Part shown: piece by piece, positions 34,201 to 45,444 of the stretch
How positions within the stretch are numbered: position 1 is the stretch's first letter
Layout: every line of letters begins with the position of its first letter
NCBI GenBank assembly: GCA_038501195.1
Contig: JBBPUQ010000009.1
Span: 1,054,001 to 1,118,000, forward strand
Length of the DNA: 64,000 nt
Direction: 5' to 3'
Origin: Nemania diffusa
Taxonomy: Eukaryota; Ascomycota; Sordariomycetes; Xylariales; Xylariaceae
Translations under genes and position numbers: made by a program
The notes under the pieces: model-generated
What the model was told of the DNA's origin: nothing
Seen by the model: the letters and a program-made list of their open reading frames with translations, nothing else
Database searches by the model: none

Positions 34201-36418
34201 GCTAGCAGAAGCACAGCTTATCGTTTTCGATGACACGCACATCACACGGACTGGTGTGCCCTATCCTACTGCCTCCAGCAAGCAGGTGCTAGAAGAGCTA
34301 CTTCAGCGCTTCCCAGACCAGAACACGGCCGACAAGCTAACTTTCTACACGGGTTCGAACCTAGCGCAGGTCTTGCTCGGAAAAACAGACGGCATCAAGC
34401 TGGTATTCGGCACACCCGAAGGTCGCGAGCTTGTCTCGGGGCTGTATGGTGAATGGCCCCTGAATCGCATCTTCTACAGGCAAATGGAGGACTTCCTTAG
34501 CCGATTAGCCTCGAAACTTCATCCGGCAGACGGTCCGCTCAAGATTCTAGAAATGGGCGCGGGCACTGGTGGAACTACTCGTTGGCTCGTCCCGCTTCTG
34601 GCTACACTGGACATGCCCGTAGAATATACTTTTACCGACCTAGCTCCATCCTTCGTCGCTGCGGCCCGTAAGAAGTTTAAGCCATACCCATTCATGAAAT
34701 TCCGAACACACGACATTGAAAAGGCCCCCGCCGCCGACCTCGAGGGCACCCAGCACATCATAATCGCCAGCAATGCAGTCCACGCGACGCACAGCTTATG
34801 CGGGTCGACGGCGAACATGCGCAAGCTCTTGCGACCCGACGGCTTCCTAATGATGCTAGAAATGACGGGCACCTTGTACTGGGTTGATATGATCTTCGGG
34901 CTCTTCGAGGGCTGGTGGTTCTTCGATGACGGCCGCACCCACGCTGTCACGAACGAAACCAGGTGGGAAAGGGACCTCCAGTCAGTTGGTTACGGACATG
35001 TTGACTGGACCGACGGTCAACGGCCGGAGAATAAGAAGGAGAAACTGATTATCGCTATGGCGTCGGGCCCGAGGTGCGAAAGACTAGAGATCCCTACCGT
35101 TCCTTCAAATCGGCCTACTGACCTTGTAGTGCGGCAAGCCACCGTTAACGAATATGTACGGCAATTTACACATGGCTTCGACAACATTTTAGAAGGCGAA
35201 GGTGTGTCGGCCAATTCCGCGGCTCTGCGTGGCACAACTGGTTCCAGCCCCGGCTCCTACGTCGTCGTTACTGGAGCCACAGGGAGCTTGGGATCACACA
35301 TCGTCGCAAACCTAGCCAACCGCACAGATGTCGCCCATGTAATCTGCCTTAATCGACGCAGTAAGCTCGAGATCAGTGCGAAGGGCCGTCAGCTACAAGC
35401 TCTAACACAGAAGGGCATCTCGCTACCTCAGGATGCCCTAGACAAACTGCGCGTGTTTGAGGCGGATTTATCGAAGACCCGTCTTGGTCTATCGGACGAA
35501 GAATACAACTACATACTAGACAATACCACCCATATCATTCATAATGCCTGGCTTATGAACGCCAAATGGCCCATCAAGCGGTTTGAGCCGCAGCTCCAGA
35601 TTATGCGAAACCTGCTGGACGTCGCGGGGACAATCTCTAGTCGACAGCCAGCCGGCGAGAAGTTTACCTTTCAATTTGTGTCATCTATAGCGACGGTCGG
35701 ACACTGGCCCATCTGGACTGGAAACCCCAATGTGCCTGAGGAGCGGATGTCCATCGAATCCGTACTACCAACAGGCTACGGCGACGCTAAGTACGTCTGC
35801 GAGCTGATGCTTGACGCGACACTACACCAGCATCCCGCGCGTTTCCGCGCCATGGTCGTGCGGCCGGGGCAGATCGCTGGCTCAAGCACCAGCGGCTACT
35901 GGAACCCAATGGAGCACCTCTCCTTCCTATGCAAATCCTCCCAGACCCTCGGGGCCCTCCCCGCACTGTCCGGCCCCCTCTCCTGGACCCCCGTCGACGC
36001 CGTCGCCGGCACCCTCGCGGACCTACTCGCCGCCGACAAGCCGTACCCTGTATACCACATCGACAACCCGATCCGACAGCCCTGGCCGGCAACGCTGGCT
36101 GCCCTCGCGGACGCCATGGACATCAACAACAACGCCTCGGGTTGCGAGGGCGTCATGGTCCCGCTGGACGAGTGGATCCGCCGCGTCAAGGAGCGCACGC
36201 GCGAGGTCGGCGCGCGCGAGCACGAGGGCGATAACCCCGCCATCCTGCTCGTCGACTTCCTCGAGGACAACTTCGTGCGCATGTCGTGCGGCGGCTTACT
36301 ACTCGACACGGCCAAGGCGCGCGAGCATTCTGCGACGCTGGCGGGCTGCGGCCCCGTTGGCGAGGACTTGGTGCGGCTGTACGTCCGGAGCTGGAGAGAG
36401 ATGGGATTCTTGCGGTGA
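28218..36418 (+). CDS. non-reducing PKS, SAT-KS-AT-PT-ACP-MT-R
   Basis: Four exons (28218-28853, 28966-29996, 30139-30361, 30437-36418) give 2623 aa. Domains in order: SAT with Cys139 in GFCTGLL; KS from about 380 with Cys546 in TACSSS, His681 in EAHGTGT and His720 in [10 protein letters not shown] with Ser999 in GHSFGEL; product template with His1329 in [11 protein letters not shown] with Ser1704 in GIDSLMG; C-methyltransferase with [12 protein letters not shown] near 2002-2013; and a terminal NAD(P)-dependent reductase with GATGSLG at 2243 and Tyr2411-x3-Lys2415. This is the architecture of TropA, aspks1, CitS and azaphilone synthases, which release a methylated aromatic aldehyde by reduction. 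With the adjacent TropB- and TropC-like genes, 3-methylorcinaldehyde or a close analogue is the likely product. Chain length cannot be read from the sequence. All residues I would expect for activity are present. Confidence 0.95.
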
Positions 36419-37723
36419 TTGGCTTGGTGCTCGGCTTATTTCCAATTTCTTGGTTTTTTTTGGGTTTTTCTTTTTCGCTTATACTTAATTTATTCTCGTT
36501 TATACTCACTTTCATTTAGTTTATACTATTTTCCTTGCGTTTATACTTGCTTTCCTTGCGTTGGGCAGGTCTGTAGACTTTTCTCGTCGCTCGGACATTC
36601 ATGTTATCGTTGGGTCACAGGAGTTGGTGGAGTTACATTAGAGGTTGGAATTCAGGGCTTCAGTTGGTTCTCTGTTTCCTCAGAGCGGTAGTTGGTCCCC
36701 AGGCAGAAGCCTCATACCCTGTGCTACTACGACATCACCTGGTTCTCCAGCCACCTACTCACCACTGACGGAATCCGTGGACTGGTCACCTGTTAGACGA
36801 CCTGAACCTCTTACCTATCTTGACTCTCTCATATTCACGATGAACCCTCAAACATTGAGCGCTCCTGCTCCTCCGGAGCGACTCATCACGGAAGATGAGG
36901 CGCAACCCCCTTCTGACTCTAACTATTGGGCTGTTGTGACGATCGCTCAGAGATTCAACTTCGCAACCCTCAACACTATCAACCACGACAAGGGTATACG
37001 AAACACTAAGGTGGTAAACCCGAAGGCACACGTTCTACTTGGGGTAGACATCACCATGATGAGACCTGCGTATTTTCGAAAGGCTCCGAAATCTTCGTCT
37101 CATTCCAGTCACTGAACCCCAGATCATCATACTTGCGGGGGTCAACTTGCATGTCGCACCACCACCATGTGAATACCTGGAACTGATCAAAGGTAACAAC
37201 GTCCAGCTTCATGGAATGGTGGACCTCACGCAACAAGGTGAGAAATGGATGGTCAACTTTGTACTCCTCTGCTTGGAAAACTGGGAGCTTAGAAAAGACA
37301 AACTCCTCCTTTGAACTACACCTGTCTAATCGTCTTCCACATTTTTTCTTCGTCTTTTTATCATCTTGCGACTTTAGGGGTTTTCAATCGGGAGATCGGT
37401 TAAAGGTTACGAATATCACGAATAAATATAAGAAGCCAAAATATCTGCTTGCATGCGTATACATGAATTTCAATATTACTATTGGTGATTAGATGCTTAT
37501 GGACCACCGGCAACATTATAATTGTGTATAGTTTCCGGCGCTGAATATCCATAACCAACGAAACTCACACCCCTTCCAATTATAATGACTGACTTGTGAC
37601 TAGTATTAAGGTATACAGTGTGAAAGAAGCACAACGATGGAAGCTGAATATCGGAGCCTTATTATGACGATACACCATGCTAATCGAGACTGACCGGCGC
37701 CCGACATCATTGTCGGCGGTATT
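36419..37723. other. intergenic with repeat and unassigned coding-like frames
   Basis: The first 150 bp after the PKS stop hold an imperfect repeat of tttatact (see separate entry). From about 36645 to 37115 (+) there is an open frame of 156 codons, and from about 37280 to 37055 (-) another coding-like stretch of about 70 codons containing FTWWWCDMQVDPRKYDDLGF. I recognise neither. They overlap only slightly and could be remnants of two genes or of a mobile element. Confidence 0.45.
36475..36552. repeat. imperfect tttatact repeats
   Basis: Four near-identical (c/g/a)(c/t)ttatact units are spaced 15-25 bp apart in a T-rich tract just after the PKS stop codon. They may belong to the PKS 3' untranslated region. 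Confidence 0.6.
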
Positions 37724-38653
37724 CTAGACATTCACAGGCACAGGGGTGGCGGTGGGATGGCCAGCGCCCGCAGTGCTACCACTAATAGTGGAAGAAACGC
37801 CGGCGCCGTCTCCACCCTCTCCAACCCCATGGCCGTGCTTCTCGACATTCTGGTCAGGCTCGCGGATATTGCGCCCGAGGTTCCGCGGGGAGGTCTTGCG
37901 GTGGCCCCAGAGCAGGAGGCCAGCGAAGCCGATCTTGGACAAGACGTCGAGGACACCGTAGAAGATGGCCTCAGAGTCGGGGTGGATGACGTTGCCGCCC
38001 TCGCTGAGGCCCCAGGCGACGGGGTACAGGAACCACAGCAGCAGCAGCCAGACGCCGCACGTCCAGAACGTCTTCTTGGGGTCGCCCCCCAGCACGTTGG
38101 CGTGGCGCCGCGCGTCGACGAGCAGCTCGTACGCGATGAAGAAGAGCGCCGCCATCCCGAACGCCCAGAAGCCCCACTTGAACCGCGTCTGCGTGAGCGC
38201 GCCGATGAGCCCGCACACGATCATGAACACGTCCGCGAGCAGCGTGATCAGGATCGTGGGCGTGGGCACGCCCGCCGTGAGCAGCAGCTCGAGCAGGAGC
38301 AGGGGCGTGGTGATGGCCCAGTCGATGTACCGCGCGTAAAACACCTCGCGTGTGCCGGCGGCGCGGACCCAGCGGCTTCGGGGCCGAGCCCACTCGACGA
38401 AGATGGGGAGTTGGCCGAGGTTGGAGGCCATGGCGAAGTAGGCGACGCAGGCTACAGCGGTGATTCCTGCCGTGATGTAATGGAATAAGCGGTGGGTTTG
38501 GGGCCTGCGGAAGGCCAGACCCATCGCGATGAGAGTAGTGAGCCCCATCATGGCACAGACCGTGTAGTACCAGTCCGAGCCATGGTTCGTGATTTGTAGG
38601 TCAGCCTGCTGGCCGACGTATCTATTGTCGTAAATTGCCTGGTTTCCCGGCAT
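37724..38653 (-). CDS. microbial-type (fungal) rhodopsin
   Basis: A single exon of 309 aa with seven hydrophobic helices. Helix 3 reads ARYIDWAITTPLLLLELLL: Arg108, Asp111, Thr115 and Glu122 match bacteriorhodopsin Arg82, Asp85, Thr89 and Asp96. Helix 7 has Asp236 and Lys240 in LDVLSKIGF, the counter-ion and retinal-binding lysine. Trp207, Tyr210, Pro211 and Trp214 match the helix 6 retinal pocket, and Glu228 matches Glu204 of the release group. Acceptor, donor (Glu instead of Asp) and lysine are all present, so a light-driven proton pump is plausible, as in Fusarium CarO and Leptosphaeria rhodopsin. The tail after residue 250 is Gly-rich and variable. I start at MPGNQ; a longer frame upstream begins with a non-ATG codon. 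The gene diverges from a carotenoid oxygenase. Confidence 0.95.
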   Translation of the reverse strand: MPGNQAIYDNRYVGQQADLQITNHGSDWYYTVCAMMGLTTLIAMGLAFRRPQTHRLFHYITAGITAVACVAYFAMASNLGQLPIFVEWARPRSRWVRAAGTREVFYARYIDWAITTPLLLLELLLTAGVPTPTILITLLADVFMIVCGLIGALTQTRFKWGFWAFGMAALFFIAYELLVDARRHANVLGGDPKKTFWTCGVWLLLLWFLYPVAWGLSEGGNVIHPDSEAIFYGVLDVLSKIGFAGLLLWGHRKTSPRNLGRNIREPDQNVEKHGHGVGEGGDGAGVSSTISGSTAGAGHPTATPVPVNV

Positions 38654-39958
38654 AGTGGCTAGTGATGTGAAGATAGCAGCAAGTTCTTGAGTTAATACGG
38701 GATCAAATCTCAATAACAGTCGACTCTGTAAGACGTTCTACATGAAAAGGCCCAAGATAATATTTGAATTTTAATTTGGGAGGAAACATCAATATTTGAC
38801 AGCTTACCGCGAAAGAGTACGATTAGTAAGTGTACTTCGCTCCATTTCTTGAATAGATGACTTCATCGCCCTCACATGGTAGAGACAAACACCGGCGTCA
38901 AACCCTAATATATGCCATCGAATGAGCAGCTTCGTGGGGGATGCTATTGCAGAAAGTCAATGCTGTCATCGATGATCCGAGTCAAGTCTCGACCTAAGTC
39001 GTCCTAGACAGGTGTTGGCGACGAGATCCCATCTCGAGCAAGCTTTCCTGTCATGGTCTCTTAAATAGATGGAGTGTTTCATTGTACTTTACACAGTGAC
39101 ATAAACAGAGGGTGCTTGGTGTGATTGAAGCACTATTCATAGTCTTGGACATTCTTATAATTTCTGTGTTGCAACGTCGGTCCTTTTAGGCAAGCCTTCA
39201 ATACTCGATCGATGCGTATTTGAATGTCTGGTAATCTCTGCTTCACCAAAGTAAGATTAATATCGCGATGTAGATGGTTTAATGGGTTGGAGCACGGGGC
39301 TAAATGAGCTAGCGGGAGTTTATCATGTTGTCGTTGAGTAGTTATGATATCATTTGCTCTGTTCTTCAGAACTTCCACACTTCCGCAAGCACTACCCCTT
39401 AGCTAATCGGTATTAATAGTCAGCTTAACGATTATGATCCTAGCTTCGGTGGAGTCGAGGTAAACCGTTTTGATATATGGTGGCGAACAGGGCTTGGTGC
39501 TATAATGTCGCTGCGCGGTTTTGTCCCGGATAGCGAGCGTTATGACGCAGATTTTCATAATTGGGAATTCCTTTCAACTTTAGGTTTATGGCAGCCTAGT
39601 AGTGATGACGAGCAATTTACTATTTCTTGGCTATTGTCCGCAACTATCATGATACCGCCATAGTCTAATATCCATCCCTATTCTCGTTGTAGGATCGTTG
39701 CGTCATATGTTGAGTGTAGGATATTCGGCAACACTCCGTGTCAGACGCCCAATGAACCCGCGTGGCCAGGCATCGTGATTTGAGACGGAAAATTAATCGA
39801 TGGCGTCCGACAGCCTCACGCTGAGATAAACACGAAAAGTCGATGTAGTACACCTAAGGCTTGTTTAGTATTCGAACCTCGCAGCTTTTGGAGACCACGA
39901 CAAGCAAACCATTCACGTTGTTAACGTATGGATGTTATAGTGTTTTGTGTTGATAATA
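38654..39958. promoter_or_regulatory. divergent intergenic region, opsin / carotenoid oxygenase
   Basis: This 1.3-kb region separates the two start codons and must hold both promoters. It also contains an open, coding-like stretch of 86 codons at 39403-39663 (+) that begins without an ATG and has no recognisable family. Light-responsive elements were not identified with confidence. Confidence 0.45.
39403..39663 (+). pseudogene. orphan coding-like fragment
   Basis: The frame is open for 86 codons, with normal-looking protein composition (for example GFVPDSERYDADFHNW and FTISWLLSATIM), and ends in TAG. It lacks an initial ATG; the only internal ATG is at 39505. It follows a ttag that could be a splice acceptor, but no upstream exon was found. 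I do not recognise it. A gene remnant is the most likely reading, chance the alternative. Confidence 0.25.
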
Positions 39959-41952
39959 ATGCAATATTATCAAAATGGGGGACCAGCTTGGATTGCCCCA
40001 TCCGTAAGATACAAGATACCCAGCACTATTCTGCATAGAGAACGTCACCTCTAACAGAAGCTCTAAGGTACTTATCGGGGAATTTCGCTCCCATTAAGCG
40101 GACATGGCCTCTGACAAGGTGTCCGCACACCGGTAACATACCTACGGAGCTGGCAGGCGGTCAATATGTTCGAAACGGAGCAAATCCGCTTACCAACGAG
40201 GACCTATCACGTCATGCGCATTGGTTTGATGGCGATGGAATGCTCAGCGGGGTATTATTTCAACGGGTAGGCAAGGGCGGTCACAAGGTTGAGCCGCATT
40301 TTGTAAATCAGTACGTTCTCACAGATGTGTTTCTGAATGCGAAGGACAATCGTAACCTGCGGCGACCTCTGCTTCCTAGTATCTCGACGCTTATTAGTGG
40401 ATCACTCTTAGCCATTATCTTGGCTGTAGTTAGAGCCGTCATTCTTGTCATGCTGTCAAGACTACCCGGCTCCCGCAAGATAGTTAAGAAGATTAGTGTA
40501 GCGAATACTGGGATGGTTTATCATGATGGTAGAGCATTGGCGACATGCGAGAGCGGACCTCCGATGAGATTTCAGCTACCCAGCCTGGAAACAGTGGGGT
40601 GGTATAATGGCCGAAAAGCGGAAAATGAACCCTACGAGGATGAGCAGGCAGGGTTCGGCGGCAGAGGTCCTGCGGGCTTTATGAAGGAATGGACGACGGG
40701 TCATCCACGAGTCGATCCGGTCACCAAGGAGCTCATTTCTATCCATTCTGTGTTTCTTAAGCCGTATGTGTTTTACTCGATCGTCCCGCCGGCTAGCAAA
40801 GTGACTTCAAACAATGGTCAACTGAGTCCAACATTCGATGTTCCAATTCCTGGTGTTCATTCGCCCAAGATGATGCACGATTTCGGAGTGGCAGCACGTC
40901 ATACCGTCATTCTCGATCTCCCATTGTCACTAAATCCTATGCATTGTATCCTAGGGAAGCCAGTGATCTCGTTTGACCCGGCTAAGCACTCGCGCTTCGG
41001 TGTTTTCCCGCGTTACGAACCAAATAAAATCCAGTGGTTTGAGACAAACTCATGTGTCATCTTCCACACGGCCAACTGTTGGGAAACGAATTCGGCTGAG
41101 CCGGCTATGGAGACGTGCGTCCATCTCGTTGCCTGCCGACTGACATCTGCGTCAGTAGTGTACAGTGCTGGTGCTCTCTCGCCGCCAACACCAAAAGCAG
41201 TGCCACCAGAATATGCAGAAGAGGAGCAGTGTCGTCTTTACTACTACAACTTCCCCCTTGTGGAGCATGGCTCAGATAGAAGGCCAATGATTCGCAATCA
41301 GTGGGCACTATCGGCAATTCCCTTCGAATTCCCAACTGTGTCGCCAGAGTACGCTATGTCAGAAGCGCAATTCGTCTACGGCTGCAGTATGGGCTCGCCA
41401 TCATACTATTCCGCCGCACTAGGGAAGGCGGCAAAGATTGATCACCTTGCCAAAATCGACACCAAGACGCTCATTGCTCGCGGTACGGCTCATCCGCCAC
41501 AGCAAATCAAAGGGTGTGTAGACAACCGCACCATCAGGGAGATAATGCAAAGTGCGGATGCCAATGACCCCATCAAGCTCTTTAAGATGCCAGAGGGTTG
41601 GTATGCGCAAGAGCCGCGGTTTGTTGCACGCCAAGAGGCAAGATCCGAAGATGATGGATGGCTGCTGACGTACGTGTTTGACGAATCTCAGCTGAATGAG
41701 AAGGGGGAGTGTAGAGAAGATGCGGCTAGTGAGCTTTGGGTGATTGACGCGATGAATATGAGAGACATCGTGGCCAGGGTACGTCTTCCACAACGTGTCC
41801 CATATGGCCTCCACGGTGCATGGTTCTCAGAGGACGACATCGCTGGCCAGAGGATGGTCGAGGCTGTCCGACATGAGGCAACCAAGGAGCAGCTCGACCT
41901 GTCGAGTCCGCTGTCAAGGCTGCGAGACGTCATCGAGAAGGCTCTGGGATAG
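39959..41952 (+). CDS. carotenoid cleavage oxygenase
   Basis: The main exon (40039-41952) encodes 637 residues of the RPE65/carotenoid oxygenase family. It opens with YLSGNFAPI, GGQYVRNGANPL and HWFDGDGMLSGV. The four iron-binding histidines are visible: His237 (GHPRVDP), His295 (MMHDFGV), His358 (IFHTANCW) and His607 (YGLHGAWF). A hydrophobic segment near residues 120-145 may insert in a membrane. The start is uncertain. My model uses an ATG at 39959, a 15-codon first exon and a 35-nt intron (40004-40038) with good GTAAG/CATAG ends, giving 652 aa; the intron is unusually short. The family cleaves carotenoids to apocarotenoids. Position opposite an opsin gene suggests retinal formation, as for CarX beside CarO in Fusarium, but cleavage site is not readable. 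Confidence 0.88.
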
Positions 41953-42750
41953 ACAGCATGATGCCGGCTCATAAATGCGACTTGTTGCTCGACCTGCAGA
42001 ATGTCATCAGACTCGAAGGGAAGTCTAAGAGTCAGCCGTGCATAAAATGAAGCGCCTATCCCGATAGGTACACGTGTATTCTGTATTCTGTATATGCCTA
42101 CATACATGTATGTATGTAAGTATGTAAGTAGGTAGGTTAAGGGTGTAATCTGCAACTTCCGACGTCGTAATAGAGTATACAAGGTACATGCGAAGTCATG
42201 CCCCCCTTCACTGACGTCGTCGCTGGTCTAGAGCTGTTCCATGTGATTTGCAGCTGAGGCCGCTAGTTTCCAGGGGCCATTGTTGGCCTGTTTCCAGTTT
42301 CCCAAAGCGGTTGTTGATTGGCCACCACCTCACTGTAAACTCTCTAATTGGCCAGGCGCCATTTCCGGGGTACAGATCGCTCCGCCCGGGTATTATTAGA
42401 TACTGTAGCAGTGTAGTTTTGTATTGGTTCGACCATTAGACGGCCAGTTCTGGCCCGGGCAGTCTTTAAAAACAACACTGACTAAAGTACCTACACCTAC
42501 AGTATTCCGCATAACAAAACATACTACCTGCAGATGGCATGATTTTTGCCAACATCGCCATCGCCATCGCCCCGAACACCCCGAGGCTCCATGATTGACA
42601 GGAAGCAAAATCCTGATACTTTGTCTCCACCGTCGAATGGTCTGGCCTGATATATATCATGGAGAGTAGCCAAAATTACCCCTCGCAAGCTTTGCATTCT
42701 GCGACTTGAACGAACGTCATCGAGCAAGTAAGCGGGCAACCGAGTCAACT
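41953..42750. other. intergenic, oxygenase 3' end / kinase promoter
   Basis: About 0.8 kb without a gene. A short (atgt)-type microsatellite with taagtatg/gtaggtag variants lies near 42098-42136. The right half should contain the kinase promoter. Nothing else is evident. Confidence 0.55.
42098..42136. repeat. tetranucleotide microsatellite
   Basis: About nine 4-base steps of tatg/taag/tagg type follow each other (catgtatgtatgtaagtatg and onward). It lies in the gap between the oxygenase and kinase genes. Confidence 0.7.
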
Positions 42751-45098
42751 ATGGAGTTGATACCATATTCATCGAGGGAGGGTCAAATAGTTCTGTATGT
42801 TCTGTTTTTTCTTTTCGCCTGCAGCCCTCATTTGTATTTTCTTTCTGTTCTTGCCTACTTCACTGTTGATCCACGGCTTGGAGGTATAATGATGGTAATT
42901 GATGTATTGATTGATGGACTGACCAACATCGCGTATTAAGCCGCCACCGCAATGCCCTCGTTGTTCGCGATCATGCCTCGCAGCGACTCGAGATTCGAGG
43001 TGCCGCTGTCACCGAATGTCCAACTTGTAAACGGCCCCTACGATCTTCCTCCCCCGAGCGCCACTTCGATGTTCCGCCACAACATCACGAGTCATGGGTT
43101 GATCCCCAATACTTTCGCATGCTACAAGCTGGCCATTATGAACAGAGTGACTCACGCAATGGTCAACCTTCTTCCAACCACGTACGCCGCTTGACCCAAC
43201 CTATCCTGCCTAGTGGTGGCGAGGTGACTCCTGAGGCAGTAGGGGACGCTGAATTCATCTCGAGCGCATCGGCGCCACAAGAAGGTGCACGCATTCGGAA
43301 AGATGCGTTTAGCCCCAACTACTTTACGAGGTTCTTTGTTGAGGAGAGAGAGCTGGGGCGTGGTGGCAAGGGCATTGTGTTGTTGGTGCGTCATGAGATA
43401 GACGGCTGTCTTCTCGGTCACTTCGCCTGTAAGAGAGTTCCCGTGGGGGACGATCACGCCTGGCTGGAAAAGGTACTCGTCGAGGTCGAGCTTCTCGCTG
43501 CCCTCTCGCATCCCAATCTCGTATCCTACCGTCATGTTTGGCTTGAAGATGTCCAGATTCATCGCTTCGGTCCAAGCGTAGCATGCGCTTTCATCCTTCA
43601 ACAGTACTGCAACGGTGGAGACCTCCTGCGCTATGTCGTTGGCGACCAACCTAAGCAGACCACGAAAGAGCAGCTAAAGGCCCAGATGCGCCGCCGTTCT
43701 AAGGGCCAGGGAGAGCGGCCGCCCGACATAGCGCAACGTCGCCTGGCTTTAGAAGAAATCTATTCGCTTTTCAAAGACATTACCTCCGGGCTTGCTTACC
43801 TCCATAGCACAAACTACATTCATCGCGATTTGAAGCCCAGTAACTGTCTACTCCACCATGAAAACGGGAAACTCACATGCCTGATTAGCGACTTCGGCGA
43901 AGTGCAGCCAACTAACGCCGTTCGCAAATCAACAGGCACCACGGGGACTATATCCTACTGCGCCCCTGAGGTCTTAAAAATGGACGCTCATGGCCAGTTT
44001 GGAAACTTTACCGTCAAGTCAGACGTCTTCTCCCTTGGCATGATTCTATATTTCCTCTGTTTCGGTCATCTACCCTATAGGAATGCCAACGTTGTCCAAG
44101 AAGAGCTAGAAGATATAGATAGGCTTCGTGCCGAGATTGCTGGCTGGACGGGTTTCCGGGATGAGAGAAAAGAGCGGCCTGAACTTCCGGCAAAGCTATA
44201 CCAATTGCTTAAGAAGATGCTAGCGCTAGATCCCACCGAGCGTCCGAGTGCGACGGAAGTGTTGACTATGTTGAATCACGAGTCAGGTCACGGCGCCGTG
44301 CGTGGAGGATCACGACCTATAAGTCCTCCACTCGGTGCACTCGGTACACCGAGCCGCAGAATCCAAAACCTAGATTCCCCTATGCCTCCTAGCACTCCCC
44401 AACCCGAACCTCAGAAACAGCAAACTTACAGCAACGGAGGCCCCGCCAATGATCTCATGCCGCCACCACCTCGTAGTCTCATCCCTCCTCCCATTGAACA
44501 TTTGCCGGAACCTGCATCGGCCAGTAGCTTGCTAAAATACCGAGCTCCCAATAGCCCTCGACACCAACCCCATGCTATGGTTTTATCTAGAAGCCAGGAA
44601 AGGCATCCATCTCCAGGCCGCCCGAATTTCTCAAGATCTCCTAGCCCACAGCCTTCACCAACGGCTCACACTCCTCTTCTCCTACCCGCCCCAGTTGGCC
44701 CACTCGGCACTTTTAGCCATCAAGTTGTTCTTTGCCAGCATCGGATCAGTAGATTTTCTCGAGCGCATTTCGGATCAATATCACTCATCTTCAAGCTCTC
44801 CTTGTTTTTGGTTAAGGTTGCATCACTCACCAGAATTTGCTGGCCCTTTATGGTCAGCATGAGCATCGGCATGCCTTTAGTGGGCGCTGCAGGGTTGGAC
44901 CTCGCTGTAGGCTCCCAAGTGAACAATATCATCGTAGATGGTGGTCGGCCTAGATATACGGTTCGCGCCTCATCTGCGTGGTACTCGGGCTGGAGAGGCA
45001 GTCTCATCTTACTTGCGCTGCATTTCTCTGCCCTGTGGGCTGCCTCTCGATGGGGCAACCTTTGCGCCGATGCTCGGGATGGCTGGGTCGACTGGTGA
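42751..45098 (+). CDS. IKS1-like serine/threonine protein kinase
   Basis: Two exons (42751-42794 and 42941-45098) give 719 aa. The 15-residue first exon, MELIPYSSREGQIVL, continues with RHRNALVVRDHASQRLEI, the usual N-terminus of fungal Iks1 proteins. A CPTC knuckle follows. The kinase domain covers about 125-445: glycine loop GRGGKGIV, Lys in FACKRV, catalytic HRDLKPSN, DFGE and APEVL. A long insert (about 205-240) separates the hinge from helix D, as in Iks1. After a Pro/Ser-rich linker, the last 120 residues have two or three hydrophobic segments, matching the membrane tail of the family. Iks1 kinases are conserved in fungi but their substrates are poorly known. Starting at 43119 would remove the conserved N-terminus. 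Confidence 0.9.
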
Positions 45099-45444
45099 TG
45101 CCTGAAACTTTAGTTTTTTTTTGGTATCCCCCTTTCTACAGCATCACCTATAGATGCGTGACTTTGTTTTTTCAAGTCGGTGCCTAGTCGGTACCTAGTT
45201 AGAATGGTTGCACCTAATGTTGAACGACAAGCCTTGGCATCAAAAGTACTGCTTATGGCCATTATTTTCTAAGTTCTATATGATAACTGCTGCATACGTT
45301 GCCTGTCATACGATTTCTTTTTGTACATTTTCATTCCAACGTACTAAGCAACGATAATGACATGGTATAGAAGGAGTTTATGTTTGATTATCAATAGATG
45401 AAAATTACGCTGTAACAGTCCCTACAAGCTTGAATTTGTTCCTC
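45099..45444. other. short convergent intergenic region
   Basis: 346 bp between two convergent genes. A t8-type run after 45112 may belong to the kinase 3' end. I see no gene. Confidence 0.55.

Noticed and set aside
30734..36418. PKS starting at a Met at 30734
   Set aside because: The upstream exons encode an intact SAT domain and the KS active-site cysteine with clean introns.
35787..36519. Several frames overlapping the reductase end of the PKS
   Set aside because: Shadows of the GC-rich PKS 3' end.
37746..38488. Plus-strand frames opposite the opsin
   Set aside because: Acidic low-complexity translation opposite an intact rhodopsin with all functional residues.
43119..45098. Kinase starting at the Met at 43119
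   Set aside because: The conserved Iks1 N-terminus lies upstream and is reached through a clean intron from an ATG at 42751.
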